DNA of 5,651 bases from Armatimonadota bacterium (GTDB lineage: Bacteria > Armatimonadota > Armatimonadia > Armatimonadales > Armatimonadaceae), in contig JAURHZ010000153.1 in assembly GCA_030833025.1 (NCBI GenBank), forward strand, positions 1-5,651, written 5' to 3'. Positions 4,791 to 5,651 of this stretch are shown here, piece by piece. The position numbers were made by a program, and so were the translations under genes. Each line of letters begins with the position of its first letter. The stretch's first letter is position 1. Below the pieces are notes generated by a model. That model saw only the letters and a program-made list of their open reading frames with translations. It had not been told where the DNA came from and did no database searches.

Positions 4791-5651
4791 ATGCTATTAG
4801 GAACCCAGCGGGTCAACGATGCCGGTCACCTCGAGATCGGTGGCTGTGACACAGTTGAGCTGGCAAAGACATTTGGAACCCCTCTCTACGTCGTGGATGA
4901 AGCCCTTGTCCGCACGAACTGCCGCAAATACACCGAGGTCTTCGGCAAGCGTTACAAAGGGGATGTACGGATTTCCTACGCATCCAAGGCATTCCTTGTG
5001 CAGGCGATTGCAGCGGTCGTGAACGAGGAAGGTCTCGATATCGATGTCGCAAGCGGTGGTGAGCTCTACACCGCGTTATCCGTTGGTTTCCCACCGGAGA
5101 ACATCTTGTATCACGGCAACTACAAGTCCGATGAAGAGATCGAGCTCGGTATTGCCAAAGGCGTTGGCCGCTTTGTTGTCGACAACCCACATGAGCTTCG
5201 CCGCCTCTCGCGTATTGCGACCGCACACGGCATTGTTCAGCCGATTTTGATTCGCGTGACTCCAGGCATCGATCCACACACCCACCGCCGTATCCGAACG
5301 GGTCAGGAAGACTCGAAATTTGGTATCAATGTCTCCGATGGCTCAGCTCTCGAAGCGATCAAGGAAGCACTCACACTGCCCGGCATTGACTTACGAGGCA
5401 TCCACTGCCACGTCGGTTCACAGCTGCTCGATACGCAATCGCACACGGATGCCATCGATGTCATGGTTGAGTTCCTCGCAACCGTAAAGACAGAAACCGG
5501 CAAGTCGCTGCCTGAGCTCGACCTTGGTGGTGGGCTTGGTGTGGCATATACAAATGGGGAAACTGCACCATCGATGAGTGAGTGGGCTGATGTCTTGAAG
5601 CGAGCAACTTCTGCGATTCCTGCAGAGAAGAAAGTATTTGTAGAGCCGGGT
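4791..5651 (+). CDS. lysA: Diaminopimelate decarboxylase, N-terminal part (cut by window end)
   Basis: The frame is open from ATG 4791 to the last base, giving 287 residues of a protein usually about 410-440 long. GGAG at 4779-4782, eight bases upstream, supports this start. LysA is a cytoplasmic PLP enzyme of the alanine racemase/ornithine decarboxylase barrel fold that converts meso-diaminopimelate to L-lysine and CO2, the last step of lysine synthesis. Visible landmarks are the PLP lysine K66 in YASKAF, GLDIDVASGGELYTAL (81-96), the ILYHGNYKS strand (105-113), TGQEDSKFGI (170-179), GIHCHVGSQ (203-211) with the PLP-ring-facing H207, the phosphate-binding DLGGGLG (244-250) and VEPG at the break, where the family continues with Arg. 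The C-terminal domain with the partner-subunit cysteine is outside the window. The gene has its own upstream region and is divergent from the photolyase-like gene. Confidence 0.95.
   Translation, partial: MLLGTQRVNDAGHLEIGGCDTVELAKTFGTPLYVVDEALVRTNCRKYTEVFGKRYKGDVRISYASKAFLVQAIAAVVNEEGLDIDVASGGELYTALSVGFPPENILYHGNYKSDEEIELGIAKGVGRFVVDNPHELRRLSRIATAHGIVQPILIRVTPGIDPHTHRRIRTGQEDSKFGINVSDGSALEAIKEALTLPGIDLRGIHCHVGSQLLDTQSHTDAIDVMVEFLATVKTETGKSLPELDLGGGLGVAYTNGETAPSMSEWADVLKRATSAIPAEKKVFVEPG

Noticed and set aside
4813..5285. Minus- and plus-strand open frames inside the lysA region
   Set aside because: The continuous frame from 4791 encodes a well-conserved LysA; the others are compositional shadows.

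Overview
The window is a piece of a bacterial chromosome with moderate GC content. It holds five protein genes, two of them cut by the window edges, and no sign of phage, insertion sequence, CRISPR, rRNA or tRNA. The set is a type 2 ferredoxin-NADP reductase, a SigB/SigF-type sigma factor, an M61 peptidase, a photolyase-like flavoprotein and diaminopimelate decarboxylase. The SigB/SigF sigma factor points to a Terrabacteria-type lineage (Bacillota, Actinomycetota, Cyanobacteria, Armatimonadota and relatives). The style of LysA and the mix of families make an Armatimonadota-like organism a reasonable guess, but the sequence does not prove it.

Layout: bases 1-321 (+) are the C-terminal third of the reductase, followed by a small hairpin at its stop codon. 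Bases 322-723 are a non-coding, visibly AT-richer stretch. It ends in a perfect TATAAT box, a 16-base inverted repeat where transcription would begin, and a ribosome binding site. Next are the sigma factor (724-1512, +) and a secreted M61 peptidase with a PDZ domain (1516-3354, +). These two are in the same frame, separated by one stop codon and one further codon. The photolyase-like gene (3326-4615, -) converges on the peptidase, and their 3' ends overlap by 29 bases. A 175-base divergent intergenic region (4616-4790) separates it from lysA (4791 to the window end, +).

The sigma factor and peptidase probably form a two-gene transcription unit. No anti-sigma or anti-anti-sigma gene is next to the sigma gene, unlike classical SigB/SigF operons. 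The reductase and lysA look like ordinary housekeeping genes.

The most unusual item is the photolyase-like protein. Its FAD-binding catalytic domain is at the N-terminus and the Rossmann-like antenna domain at the C-terminus, the reverse of the standard order. It also has four cysteines placed like the [4Fe-4S] ligands of the bacterial FeS-BCP (PhrB/CryB) photolyases, although its active-site motifs look like those of class I CPD photolyases.
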